Origin: Dermatemys mawii
Taxonomy: Eukaryota > Chordata > Testudines > Dermatemydidae
DNA: 64,000 nt
Assembly: GCA_007922305.1 (NCBI GenBank)
Contig: ML677358.1
Location: 12,975,343-13,039,342, forward strand
Direction: 5' to 3'
Shown here piece after piece: positions 38,001-47,525 of the stretch. The notes under the pieces were generated by a model that searched no databases, was not told the origin of the DNA, and saw only the letters and a program-made list of their open reading frames with translations. The number at the start of each line of letters is the position of its first letter. Position 1 is the first letter of the stretch. The position numbers were made by a program, and so were the translations under genes.

Positions 38001-41000
38001 ACACCATATCTACAATTGTGTGATGAAATTTTTTGGGTAAACATCACTTAAAATAGAATTTTGGGGAAAATTTTGAAATAGCAACTGATAAATAGAGTGT
38101 TTGAATAATGGTAGGTTTTTAAAAATTGGATTCTCCCCTGCCCATTTTTTATAAAGAGGAAGCTGAAGAATTGAGGATGAGAGGGGAAATTAACTTGGCG
38201 TATCTGGCTGGAAAAATACACAAGAGCCATTGAGCTAGCCAGAAGTGATTGTAAATTTCTTGATCATCTGCATAATACCCTGTAGCTTAGTAGCTCTCTG
38301 CCATGTAGTGCTTATAAATTCCATATCTTCTTACCCTGGAGTTCTCAAAAAAGTTGAGACCTCAGCTGACCTTGGTAGTGTCTCAGTGTGGCCCTATTTA
38401 GCCTATAGTGCTTTGTTATTTTCCCTATTACATTAGGTTTTATTAATAAAGGCATTAAAAAAACATGCCTTTAATGTGCGCTTGTGGGGAAATAGAAGAT
38501 TTGTCATGTGCATATGTGAAACTGCTGAGTTAAAAAATGTAATTCTTAAAATGCTAGTCTGATTTTGCTAATCAGGATGTTGTGATTACTTGAGAGTATT
38601 GCAAATGGAGAAAAAATGTAATTTTAAAAATAATATATTGTGCATTGGTTTTCAACATGATTATATATATTAATAGTAATGGCATTTTCCAACTCACAGA
38701 ATTGTACCATCTCATTCTTTGTTTTGGTTCTTCTTCATTGGATGTTAGCGTGGTGCTGGAAGTAGCCGTAAGCAGTTTAATTGCGGATGCACATCCACAA
38801 AGGAAACCTTCTTAATTTCTTGGCAACAAAGAAACGGGTTTTGCTTAAAACTTTAAAAATCCCTTCCAGTGACATTCTCCCCTTCTTCCCCCCAAGCTTC
38901 TATTTTAAGGTTGGCCAAACTTAGCATCAACCCTGTTTCAAATCTGTCGTCACTTAAAAATCATTATTTGCTTATAATACAAGCCATCTAGTAGTCATTA
39001 GCTGTATCTGTTGCAGACACAGCAAATGTAAATATTTCACTTCCAATTTTAGCTGGAAAGCCACAACTTGGGATGGAGAAGCAGCTAGTTCTTGTAGCTA
39101 ATGCACATATGCACTGGGACCCTGAGTATTCTGATGTGAAGCTGGTTCAAACTATGATGTTCCTCTCTGAAGTAAAGAACATTATTGATAAAGCCTCTCG
39201 TAGCCTCAAACCTGGACTTTCAGGAGAACTTGGAACCATTCCACTTGTACTGTGTGCAGATCTCAATTCTCTGCCAGATTCTGGTAAGAACAGCAAGTTT
39301 ACTATTGTAGAACAAAATGTAAGAGGTGTATGAATTGAAATGTAAAGGTCTTCCTTTTTAAAAGAAAATATTTTCAGTGTAAAAACATAAGATGCTTGCG
39401 CTTTTATGATAAAAAAAATATTGTGGATAGTAGGGAGTCAAGAGATGATAAAACTACTCCATTATAGTCCTGGAGAGACTCTGCGCCACTGCACGTGCAC
39501 AGAATTCGTGTCCCCCTGCAGATTTCTTTGCATCTCCACAGAAAATGATGGGAAAGCAAAGGGAAGCCACAAAAGCAGTCACATGCCCCTCCCCAGCAGC
39601 ACAGGGGTGTTTTTTCAGGTGCCCTGAGTAGATGGCAGAGAGGTAAATCGCTGTGCTGGGGAAGGGGGCTTGAGACACCCCAATTGGTGCTGGGTCAGAC
39701 CCACCCCCTGTCTGTCCAAACCCCATGCATCAAGACATCTCCATACCTGGACCCCTCTCCCATTGAGCCCCCCACAGCCTAACCCCCGCCTGGGCTGGGG
39801 ATGCCCTGGCTGGTGGCACCTCCCCTCTGCTGGGTTCAGCTGCTAGTCCCAGCTGGGCTGGGGTGGGGAAAGAGCGGATTTCCCATGCACAGAGTAGCCA
39901 GGGCTAGGTCAGATCCACCCCCAGAAACCTCCCCTGGCTTCATCCCCTCTCCCCTTCCTGTCCCCATCATCTTCAGCTGTGGAGAGAGGAGTATGGGGTG
40001 TTGCTCCCCTGTCCCCCCATACCAAGCTTCCCCACACTGAGCCCTCTGGACCCACTGAACTCCACCATTTCAAAATATTGTACGCAAAATTTTTAATTGT
40101 TTGGCACTGAATTCCCTCAGGAGTAATTTGATCTGTGACCTCATTGACGGTAGGGTAATAAATATCTTACCTTTAATTGGAAGCTTCGTTATGTTGCCCA
40201 TAGCAATATAACACTTAAAGTGTGAGAGTGTAAATTCTCCTGCTTAAAATAATCTCCACAGAACCCTACTTTCTTCTGCTTAAGTATTCCAGAACCATCG
40301 AAATATAAACCTTCAGATACTTCATGTGCAATGCATATGCTAGCAAATGCATGATAGTATTGGAACCTTCCTTTCTGCTACTTGCTAACGTGTAAGGTTT
40401 TTCCAACCTTAAGGACACCCTCTGATCCTTCTACTCTTTTTAGTTAACGTTTTATGGGTGAGATTCTGTCTGACCCTCAGGAGATGCACATGCAAGGCAA
40501 AGTGCCCAAGGAACCTTTCTTCCCTCCTGTTCTCCTTCCCTTAAGCAGGGGCCAGTCATTAATAAGCCTGACTTTCTCTGAAGGTGCTCAGCATCCACAA
40601 CTCCAGCAGAAGTCGGTGGGAGCTGTAGGTGCTCAGCACCTCTGTGAACCTGTCCAGCACGGCTAAAGAAGGCAAGGAGGGTATCATTGCCACTGGCGAA
40701 TGCAACAAGTAGTGCTTACCTCGAGCAGGAATAAGGATGAGGCCAAATATCTGCCTTGGAGCAGAGTCCTAAATCTCCAGGGGTAATATGTCAGTTGGCA
40801 TCAAGCTTTCAGACCTATTTTCACTCTGTCTTCAGAAGAAAGTCACTTCCCTCACTTTGAGGATAACCTAGTTGTACCATCAGTCTGTTGATTAGTGAGT
40901 CCTGGGGAGCAGGCTTAGAAGCAGCAACAGGGGCTAGTTTCAGTGGTGAAGCAGGGGTGGACTTTGAACCCAAGAGAAGGTGGGGGTGAGAGGAAGTTGC

Positions 41001-42500
41001 TCATTGCCTTTGCTGGTGTCTCTTTCCCATCATCTTGGATCTTGTTTAATTCTGTAGATAATTCTATCAAAGTGCATGCCTTTACTTGACTGATAGTTGC
41101 TCTTCGTGTATGGAATGGCACTAACATAGAAAGTCTTTTGAATATGTTATAAAAGTCATATTGATTGTATGTATTTAACTTGTTGCTTGTTTAAGGTCCA
41201 GACACAAGCAATGAATGTTTGTTTGTTTGTTTGCATAAGTCTATTAACTAAATGCATAAGTTGGTACTTTTTCTTCCCCCCATACCTCTGTTAATAGGTG
41301 TTGTTGAATATTTGAGCACTGGTGGGGTAGAAACAAACCATAAAGATTTTAAGGAACTGAGGTACAATGAAAGTCTCACCAACTTCAGTTGTAATGGAAA
41401 AAATGGAACAACGAATGGAAGGATTACGCATGGTTTCAAGTTGAAGAGTGCCTATGAGAATGGCCTAATGCCTTACACAAATTACACATTTGACTTCAAG
41501 GTGAGAATTTTGCGATGTTATAGCAGGGTTCCCAACCTTCTTTTTCCTTGAGGCCCACCTGTGCAGGTGCAATAGGCACTGCAGCCTACTATTCACACAA
41601 GTCTGTCAGGGAGAGGGGCCCTGTGGGGAGTGTGCAGTCCCTCGTCTTAGCAGAAACCAGGGCCAGTGGTAGGGTGAAGGGGCCAGACCCCCCACCCCCT
41701 GATACCATCTGCCTTAGTAGCCTGCTGAGTATTTTGAGCTGGCATCCTTGGCCCCATCACCTACCCTTGCATGCCTCACAGGCACCCCTTGCCAGGGAAC
41801 AATGGAAGGGCTCGGGAGCTACCAGTGCTGGGCAGGTGCTCAGGTTGGGCCTGGTCATTACCCTGTCGGTCCCGATCATGGCATCCAGGCAGAAACAGAG
41901 TGGCACCACCAAGCCCTGATCCTTGGAGGCGGAGGGGCGGGGCTGCAGGGCCAATATTCCAGGGGATCCAACAACCCCAGATCGCAGGGTGAGGTGGCTT
42001 AGAGTAGGGAATAGCCACAAACCCTTCAGCCTTCCTGGAGTTGCCTCCTTTGATGGTTAATCTTCCCTGACCCATTGTGAGCAACCCTTAGAACAGACCA
42101 TAAAGGGGAGACAGAAGTAGTGGAGCAAACTGTACCACAGGGAGGAAGTAGTGCCACTTCCTAGCTATTTGGCTTCAAATAAGTATATGAAAAGGTATCT
42201 GTTATACTATACTTAAATGTTGTCTTTGAAAAGGCATTTGGCCAAAGGATGGTGCACAAAAACACTTCTTTTCCCCTCCTATTTCAGGGTATTATTGACT
42301 ACATCTTCTACTCTAAACCTCAGCTAAATATACTTGGCATTCTTGGACCTTTGGATCATCATTGGTTAATAGAGAACAATATAAGTGGCTGTCCACATCC
42401 ACTCATCCCTTCGGACCACTTCTCACTTTTTGCACAACTGGAGCTTTTGCTGCCTTTCCTGCCCCCGGTAAATGGAATCCATCTCCCTGGCAGGAGGTAG
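22950..42500 (+). CDS. CNOT6: CCR4-NOT transcription complex subunit 6 (Ccr4a deadenylase), 11 coding exons
   Basis: CNOT6 is a 3'-5' exoribonuclease that removes poly(A) tails as part of the cytoplasmic CCR4-NOT complex. The exons join at GT-AG sites with matching phases into 1674 nt, encoding 557 residues, the length of human CNOT6 as I recall it. The order is an N-terminal segment (1-40), leucine-rich repeats (about 45-130; this domain contacts CNOT7/8 in the family), a short linker (145-185) and an exonuclease-endonuclease-phosphatase domain (187-557). Active-site residues expected from the CNOT6L structure are present: N195, E240, H361, D412, N414, D491 and H531. The SSEEAANGKK segment and GTAKR linker identify CNOT6 rather than CNOT6L. 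The start is the first ATG of exon 2, which gives the conserved MPKEKY start. A CpG-island promoter implies broad expression. Confidence 0.97.
23062..25867 (+). other. CNOT6 intron 2
   Basis: About 2.8 kb with fragments of old interspersed repeats near 23600-23700 ('gatcctgcatcccttacttgaagtcagt') and 23795-23865 ('tgtaaagcatgtcaggatctc...gctatacagatg'). No other exon is seen. It ends in the CT-repeat acceptor at about 25845-25867. Confidence 0.55.
25868..26054 (+). CDS. CNOT6: CNOT6 coding exon 3
   Basis: It encodes residues 38-99 plus two bases of 100, covering the first leucine-rich repeats (LTALHLSDNSLSRIP, LVYLDLSSNKIRSLP). The acceptor is preceded by an unusual CT microsatellite, and the donor is cag|gtatgc. 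Confidence 0.96.
26055..28173 (+). other. CNOT6 intron 3, proximal part
   Basis: AT-rich intron with no recognised exon. A short TAA-rich stretch lies near 26475-26505. Confidence 0.5.
28174..28830. mobile_element. hAT-type MITE with GC-rich interior, 657 bp
   Basis: It begins CAGGGGTAGGCAAACTATG and ends AAAAAGTTTGCCCACTCCTG, with flanks ccctagaa and tcctagaa (7 of 8 match). The interior has long G-rich minisatellite-like stretches (about 28375-28735). The same family, inverted, is at 50293-51255. Reading frames here are by-products of base composition. Confidence 0.85.
28865..29172. mobile_element. hAT-type MITE, 308 bp, near full length
   Basis: It starts CAGGGGTTAGCAACC and ends GGTTGCCTACCTCTG, with flanks aaatagcc and aaatagct (7 of 8). 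It aligns along its whole length with the element at 15198-15856 once that copy's nested insertion is removed. Confidence 0.88.
29816..30220. mobile_element. hAT-type MITE, 405 bp
   Basis: Ends CAGTGGTTTTCACCCTG and GGTTCACAAACACTG are terminal inverted repeats with flanks tgatagtc and tggtagtc (7 of 8). Inside, 'gtctgtgaacccctgg' and 'ggggtctgcaaatg' blocks are typical of this MITE group. It lies in CNOT6 intron 3. Confidence 0.8.
30221..31108 (+). other. CNOT6 intron 3, distal part
   Basis: A fragment with GGTCTACAGTG and 'ctaaagggtgtgcaaaaat' near 30519-30650 is a broken Harbinger-like MITE. The rest is AT-rich intron ending in the exon 4 acceptor. Confidence 0.45.
31109..31194 (+). CDS. 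CNOT6: CNOT6 coding exon 4
   Basis: It encodes residues 100-128, the next leucine-rich repeats (ELHLNNNLLRVLPFELGKL, LQTLGLKG). Splice sites are gcctacag| and aaag|gtatga. Confidence 0.96.
31195..32176 (+). other. CNOT6 intron 4
   Basis: Intronic DNA with a repeat fragment near 31575-31660 ('ggcatgtagatctattgacttctgtggga'). A short CA run lies near 32117-32130. Nothing else is seen. Confidence 0.5.
32177..32281 (+). CDS. CNOT6: CNOT6 coding exon 5
   Basis: It encodes residues 129-163, ending the repeat domain (NPLTQDILNLYQEPDGTRRL) and starting the linker with GTAKR. The strong donor a|gtaagt is used for the CNOT6-like product. A second, weaker donor (ggcag|gtactg) lies exactly 15 bp upstream. 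The following intron is only 93 bp. Confidence 0.95.
32375..32443 (+). CDS. CNOT6: CNOT6 coding exon 6
   Basis: It encodes residues 164-186, the linker between the repeat and nuclease domains (STEQPPPRSWIMLQEPDRTR). Splice sites are ctaatag| and acag|gtagca. Confidence 0.95.
32444..35216 (+). other. CNOT6 intron 6
   Basis: It contains an interspersed repeat at about 32717-33090 and otherwise no recognised exon or element. The open frames near 33691-34313 and 34836-35051 show no protein signature. Confidence 0.5.
32717..33090 (-). repeat. Sauropsid interspersed retroelement 3' end, reverse orientation
   Basis: Blocks such as 'gtggcaccttagagactaacaaattt', 'cataagctttcgtaggctatagc' and 'tacttcatcggatgca' are hallmarks of a repeat abundant in turtle and crocodilian genomes. 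Further blocks ('gtagtgataatcaagatgg', 'agacagttgacaagacggtg') extend it. An AGAT/TATACACA microsatellite at about 32834-32865 interrupts it. The family name is not certain; a related 3' end in the other orientation is at 52508-52650. Confidence 0.6.
35217..35374 (+). CDS. CNOT6: CNOT6 coding exon 7
   Basis: It encodes residues 187-239 and opens the nuclease domain. FSVMCYNVLCDKYATRQLYG includes the metal- and substrate-site Asn195. The exon ends in phase 0 after SLQ at tcag|gtaaat. Confidence 0.96.
35856..36010 (+). CDS. CNOT6: CNOT6 coding exon 8
   Basis: It encodes residues 240-290. Its first codon is the catalytic Glu240 (EVETEQYY), so skipping this exon would remove the active-site glutamate. 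It contains the conserved FSPKSRARTMSEQERKHVDG block. Splice sites are tttacag| and aaaa|gtaagt. Confidence 0.96.
36241..36391. mobile_element. Short hAT-type MITE, 151 bp
   Basis: It begins CAGCAGTGTCCAATAGA and ends TGTATTGGACACCGCTG, good terminal inverted repeats. Flanks ttctagaa and ctctagaa match at 7 of 8. The interior repeats 'tagccaca' several times. It lies in CNOT6 intron 8. Confidence 0.85.
36392..37735 (+). other. CNOT6 intron 8, distal part
   Basis: An old interspersed repeat occupies about 37060-37240 ('aaagggacttgattttcaaaaggtggg...gggacacccaaaatcatta...cacttttcaaaatg'). No exon is seen. Confidence 0.5.
37736..37890 (+). CDS. CNOT6: CNOT6 coding exon 9
   Basis: It encodes residues 291-342, with HTVEFNQLAMANSEGSEAML and VMTKDNIGVAVLLELRKE in the nuclease fold. 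Splice sites are ctttcag| and tcat|gtaagt. Confidence 0.96.
37891..39052 (+). other. CNOT6 intron 9
   Basis: AT-rich intron; no exon or bounded repeat is recognised. Confidence 0.5.
39053..39283 (+). CDS. CNOT6: CNOT6 coding exon 10
   Basis: It encodes residues 343-419, including the catalytic-site blocks VANAHMHWDPEYSD (His361) and LCADLNSLPDS (Asp412, Asn414). Splice sites are attttag| and ctg|gtaaga. The segment around residues 384-397 is the least conserved compared with human as I recall it. Confidence 0.96.
39464..40126. mobile_element. Probable MITE with GC-rich interior in CNOT6 intron 10
   Basis: The left end 'agtcctggagagactctgcgcca' pairs imperfectly with the inverted right end 'ggcactgaattccctcaggagta'. 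The interior is C-rich and unlike the flanking intron. No clean target duplication was found and the limits are approximate. Frames inside it are not genes. Confidence 0.5.
40127..41297 (+). other. CNOT6 intron 10, distal part
   Basis: No exon or clear repeat is recognised. A short GTTT repeat lies near 41217-41233. Confidence 0.45.
41298..41500 (+). CDS. CNOT6: CNOT6 coding exon 11
   Basis: It encodes residues 420-487 (VVEYLSTGGVETNHKDFKEL, then ITHGFKLKSAYENGLMPYTN). It ends in phase 0 after FDFK at aag|gtgaga. Confidence 0.96.
41525..42130. repeat. GC-rich insertion, probable degraded MITE, in CNOT6 intron 11
   Basis: It begins CAGGGTTCCCAACCTTC, a hAT-like terminus, and has GC-rich, CCCC-rich content unlike the AT-rich intron around it. 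A matching right end and target duplication were not found, so identity and limits are uncertain. The open frames here on both strands are compositional. Confidence 0.35.
42288..42500 (+). CDS. CNOT6: CNOT6 coding exon 12 (last)
   Basis: It encodes residues 488-557 and the TAG stop. It carries GIIDYIFY with catalytic Asp491 and PSDHFSLFAQLEL with His531, and ends in the family C-terminus VNGIHLPGRR. Confidence 0.97.
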   Translation, partial: GIIDYIFYSKPQLNILGILGPLDHHWLIENNISGCPHPLIPSDHFSLFAQLELLLPFLPPVNGIHLPGRR

Positions 42501-44520
42501 TCAAGTACAACTTAGAGGGCAACCTCAGTCTGACTTGTAAAATTGTAAAATCTGAATATAGAGGAGTGAGGTATGGCCAACAGGGATTTTTTCTTATTGA
42601 TCTTAATTTTAAATCTAATTATTTGATAAAGACATAGTAAAAGCCAGGTGCTATCAACAGACACAATTCTGAGCCCAATATTCCTTATATACTGTTAGAC
42701 AGGAATTGGTGCATATGCACTTTTCTTTAATTTGTTACAATTAATCGTCCTGTTTCTTCTCTATCCAACATAACACATTCATGCCTTGAAATAGAGAATT
42801 GTTATATAGTATATTCTCTTTGCACAGATATCTGTAGCACTACTTTTTTGAGGCCAGTAGAAACATCGAGAACATTCTTCCGTACTTCACTCCCTCCTTT
42901 TTCAGACTTGCTTGTAAAATATAGAATTTGAATTTAGCCTTTATTGATTGTATATGAACAAAAGAAGACCTGATTTATGAGATTTTGTACTTTAAAAAAA
43001 TCAGATTTGGAAAATGATTGTATTGTAAACTAAGGCTAAATTTTTATCTGTTTTCATGTGTTATAAAGGCCAGCTTGTAAAAGAAGTTACAACAGGTTTT
43101 CTCTGCTAATGATTTGCACTTGTTAGGGTTTTGTTAGCCCTTTTGTACTACTTTTATTTTCAGTTGAGAACATTGCTTTTTAAATCTAAATCTGTAAAAT
43201 ATTGGCAAATTTCTTAACTAAATACATGCATTTGTCTTTTTGATTTAAAAAGAAAGACCATAAAGTTCTCACAGAACAGACAAGCTAAGCAGTGAATGAT
43301 GAGTAGGTCTGTAGGGACTGAAAGTTATTGTTGATATGTGTGCATTCTAATATTTTTATCTCTGATTTTTGAAGTAAAATTAGGGATGCTTGTGTACAGC
43401 TTCTTAATTTTTATTTTAAATGCTGTTTGTCCTATCTGCACTGTGCCTGCTTATATTTGTTCTCAACTAGCACTGCCTGTGCATGCAGAGAAAATCTGTG
43501 CGTGCTCTTTTATATTTTTTAAATAATGTTAACACTTGTGAAAATTTTATGAAGATACTTTTGTATAAACTGTGGCATCTTTATTTCCTCTTGAAGCATT
43601 GAATACACACTTTTTGAACATGTTCAGATTATGGGTACACAGTTCCTAGCTTCTAATACATAAGCACTGCTTCTCTCGGTGTCATCTCACAGTGCTATTT
43701 TTTCATAAAGAAATACTATCATGTGAATCCTTTTCAGTTTTAAGTGTATTCCTCAGTCTGAGACAGTATCATTCCTTGAAGAAAAAAATTACATTTTCTG
43801 TTTATGAAGCAGTGTAAATTAGATGCATTTTCAGTACAGGTCCCTAAGATAATTCTTCAGATCATTTTTAAAGTGACCAAGTCATATTTTAAAGTGTCAA
43901 GCAAGACTAAAGTTAAATAGTGTACCTTCATAGTGCCATTAGTGTCATAAAGCCAAGTATAAACAGCTAATAAACTTAACTTGGACTTATAAAGGGAGAA
44001 TTTATCCACTCCTCCTTAACTAATACACTTTCAAAAATCAATGTAATTAATTGAGAGAGAGAGGAAGCTTGGTCTAACTGCTTTTGTTTCAGCTGCAGGC
44101 AGGGAAGCAAAAGGACACTGAGCATTACAAGAAATTTCTGAATATTATAAATTTTTGTATAGAGAATGAGTTAGGTAATAATGATTCAAAATTTTATGAA
44201 GAGAAAATTTTCAGCACCTAAATGTGCTAAAACCATTCTGTTTTAAAATAGAAGTAAAATTACAAATAGTTCTGATCTACAAAATGTATGTTTTAAATTT
44301 CAGTAGGAAAAGTCTTGATCTTGAATCCTTGTCTGGGACCTGATTTTGTTGTTCTGTTTTTTTAGTTGTGCAAACACCAAACATATCCAATTTATAATCA
44401 GTACATTGAAATGCTGGTAGTATTGATGTAGTAGATTTAATGCTTAGTGTTTTTTTTTCCTGTTTGTTTTTTTATTTTGTTTTTTGTAAAGTGTGAATAA
44501 AAAGTGTTTTACTCATGTTT
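42501..44520 (+). other. CNOT6: CNOT6 proximal 3' UTR
   Basis: AT-rich sequence after the stop codon, free of clear transposons, running to a canonical AATAAA at 44496-44501. A GT-rich segment follows (gtttcc...gtgttggtaatgtgc), as expected downstream of a cleavage site. The absence of MITEs over 2 kb in such a repeat-rich locus fits a transcribed UTR. Confidence 0.7.
44496..44501 (+). terminator. CNOT6: Polyadenylation signal AATAAA of CNOT6
   Basis: Canonical hexamer with G/T-rich sequence 20-60 bp downstream. It is the first AATAAA on the plus strand after the stop codon that I found. Confidence 0.65.
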
Positions 44521-45006
44521 CCTTAACAATGTGTTGGTAATGTGCATCATGACAATTTCCAGTGATGATGAGCCAATTTAGCTTGTCAAACTGAGCAAAC
44601 CTATTTCTTTCCTGATCTGGATTATATAATAGGTCCAGAAAGCTTTACAGAAGGGGAAGGGAAGCACTTATTCATTTTGTATTTCTGGGAGATAATTTAC
44701 TTTAATACATGCTGGAGCTTGAGTGCACTTGTTAGATTCGAAAGGTTTGAGCTTTACACAATACCTTTTCACCTGCATTTGGTAGTCTTTTAAATATATT
44801 TGAATTTATGGCAGCCTATTCAAACATTATGGCCCTTTGTGTGTTGAAGACACAGTTATTGTTCCCTGAACACACTGTAACCTATGGGTCAGTTTGAACA
44901 ACTTTTCTCCATCTTTTAGACTAATTCTGTAGGGTTTGATCTAAAGCCCACTGAATATGGTGAAGAGACTCTTATTGACCTCAGTGGGTTTTGTGTCAGA
45001 TGCTAA

Positions 45007-45276
45007 GGCTATGTCTACACTACAGCATACTTTGGCATAACTTATGTAACGCAGGGGTGTGAATAAACCACCTCCTGAGTGACATAAGTTACACCAACAT
45101 AAGCGCTCATGTGCGCAGCACTATGTCATCAGCTTCTGCCATTCACGGGGGTGGTTTTATTATACCGATGAGAGAGCTCTCCCCCATTGGTTAGAGCGCC
45201 TTCACCAGATACGCTACAGCGGCGCAACTGCATTGGTACAACTGTGCCTTTGCAGCATCGAACGTGTAGACATCCC
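45007..45276. mobile_element. Harbinger-like MITE, 270 bp
   Basis: Ends GGCTATGTCTACACTAC and GTGTAGACATCCC are inverted repeats, and TAA occurs on both flanks (45004-45006 and 45277-45279). It is the best-preserved copy in this window of the family also at 4949-5214. Confidence 0.82.
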
Positions 45277-47019
45277 TAAAGCCGTGACTCTGAAGCCTAC
45301 TGAAGGAGAATTTTTTTAACATCTGGGAAAAGATCAGATGCACCAATACTGCACTGATGTAAACTTCGTTAAAGAAATTTAAAAGAAATATTTTCCTGTG
45401 TTAAACAAATCTCGCTCTAACTTCTCAGTTTTCAATTGCAACATAAACAAAATAATGCAATAAACCATTTTTATTTACAAAATGCAACATCTTTGCATCA
45501 TAAACTCTGACATAAAATGGTTAGTTGCAGTACTTTTATTTAAGGTGGCTTTAGATGTTGCCATAATGTACCTTCAGTGTTGTTGTAAAAGCACATAGCT
45601 TTAAAATCATAGAACATTAGGTTGAGGTGTTTCATTCAAGTTAGACCAGATATTTTGGGGCCATCTTCTTTTACCCTTTGGTGAAAACCTCAAATCTGGT
45701 CTTTATTTACACGTAATTATTTAAACGTACAAAAATATTCTGTGCATCTAAATTTAATTTGGGGGTATCCTTTAAAAAAGTGGAAACGTGCAAAACACTG
45801 ATATACAGATTGCAACTTTAACATATGTCAGAAGTAGGCAAAGAAAAACCACTAGGAGAATGTTTGTAGTTATTTTGTCCCTTGTGACTTCAACAAATTA
45901 AAAATGGCTAGCATTTTGACAATAAAACTGATTTTGAGTTCAGAATACAGTTGCATACATGTCTGGTCTAGTTCTAACAAAAGAGATTGTGTAAGTTCAT
46001 CTAGGATGTAAGCTTAGAAAAGTAGCTTAAGGTGTCAAATTTGCATTTTAGCCATGCAGCAGAACCGCCCCCCCCAAAAACTCTACATCAAAGACAAAAT
46101 AATTACACCACCATTTAAAAGAAATGAATCACACTATAAACTCTTGAATATTTCAATTTACTGCTTACATAGTCTTTTTTCATCCAGCCTGACACAGTAT
46201 TTTTAGTATGTTAACTGCTATTCTTTTTTGTTTGCATAAATTTTAACACTTAAGTGTCTTGGTATGTTTAAGTAGTGTCTAAAATAGAATATCTTAGTCT
46301 TTATTTACAGTACTTCTGTATAAAGTGTAATGCACTGGACTAACTCTTGTTTACCATTCGTTTAACAAAAACCAGCACATTATCTGCACTAAGCTCAAAG
46401 AATGTTGCATTTGTCAATAGGCAGCTCTTCAATAAGATAAAGGGGGAAACTGAATATGGTCTGATGGTAAACAAGGGCTTTTACTGTTCTCTTCAGTGGA
46501 ACTTTCTTCTTGGTCAAATTTTAACTAGCTAGTATTATATTTATATACAGGGTCTTCTTTTTTTCTTTACCAATGTATTTTCCTACTCATAGCTGACCAA
46601 TAAATTCAATATCTGTTTCAAACCTTTTTGCAGTGTAATTTATATTTAACATTTTTGTTTCTAAATGCTTCATAAAGTTGTGTGAATGGTTTAAACTATT
46701 TTAATTTCCTTTAACACAAAACTGACAAATACAGGAAACTTTACAATCCTGTAAAGACTTTTGTATTGTAACTCTGCAAGCTAGACACTGATTCACATCT
46801 TATACATTGGAGATTCACAAATCAAAACCATGAATACCAACTCCTCTAGGCTTTGTGGAAATTCATCTCCAGATTTGAAGGCTGAAGCTTGCTTCTGACT
46901 CTGGGAGGCTGCACCACAACCCCATATCTAAAAACCATGCCAGCTTAAAACATTTCGGCTTTAAACTAAACCGATTAGGTCAGTAATGCAGTAAGATGTA
47001 GAATACGAAACAACTACAG

Positions 47020-47189
47020 CAGGAGTTCTCAAACTGGAGGCGCGAGCTGTCAGCCTAAACCCTGCTTTGCCTCCAGCATTTGTAATGGTGTTAAATATAT
47101 TAAAAATTATTTTTAATTTATAAAGGGAGTCGCACTCAGAGGCTTGCTGTGTGAAAGGGGTCCCCAGTACAAAAGTTTGAGAACCACTA
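47020..47189. mobile_element. hAT-type MITE, 170 bp
   Basis: It starts CAGGAGTTCTCAAACTGG and ends AAAAGTTTGAGAACCACTA, with flanks aactacag and acctacag (7 of 8). The interior contains 'ttaaaaattatttttaattta'. Confidence 0.78.
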
Positions 47190-47249
47190 ACCTACAGGGA
47201 TGCGTCTGTCAGACAAGTGCAGTAGGAGTAAAGAATTTTTGTAAACATT

Positions 47250-47525
47250 GGGCTTGTCTTCACTAGAGCCGGGAGAGATTGATCTTATGGCGATCGATTT
47301 ATCGCATCTCGTCAAGATGCAATAAATCAATCGCCAGCGGCGCCCCCGTCGACTCTGTAACTCCAGCTCGCCAAAATGCACAAGCTGGAGTCGACGGGGG
47401 AGCGCACCACCGCCGCCGTGAGGACGGCAGGTAAGTCGGCTTTGGATATGCCGATTTCAGCTACATTGTTAACAGCTGAAATTGCGTATCTACAGTCGAT
47501 CCCCTGCGCTAGTGAAGACCAGCCC
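47250..47525. mobile_element. MITE with GTCTTCAC ends and internal palindromes
   Basis: Ends GGGCTTGTCTTCACTAG and CTAGTGAAGACCAGCCC are nearly perfect inverted repeats. Two inner inverted pairs are visible: ggcgatcgatttat/ataaatcaatcgcc near 47290-47336, and gcccccgtcgact/agtcgacgggggagc near 47342-47404. The flanking trinucleotides (att/act) are not a clean duplication. It looks like a young, palindromic DNA transposon derivative. Confidence 0.75.

Noticed and set aside
22950..42500. Assignment as CNOT6L
   Set aside because: The SSEEAANGKK N-terminal segment, GTAKR linker, TTNGRITHG segment and 557-residue length match CNOT6 and not CNOT6L; the MRLIG start of CNOT6L is absent.
46429..46530. 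A minus-strand frame of about 31 codons resembling a Ser/Glu-rich C-terminus, with a downstream minus AATAAA at about 45470
   Set aside because: No splice acceptor at its start, an in-frame stop just upstream, and no further exons on that strand; more likely UTR or intergenic DNA.
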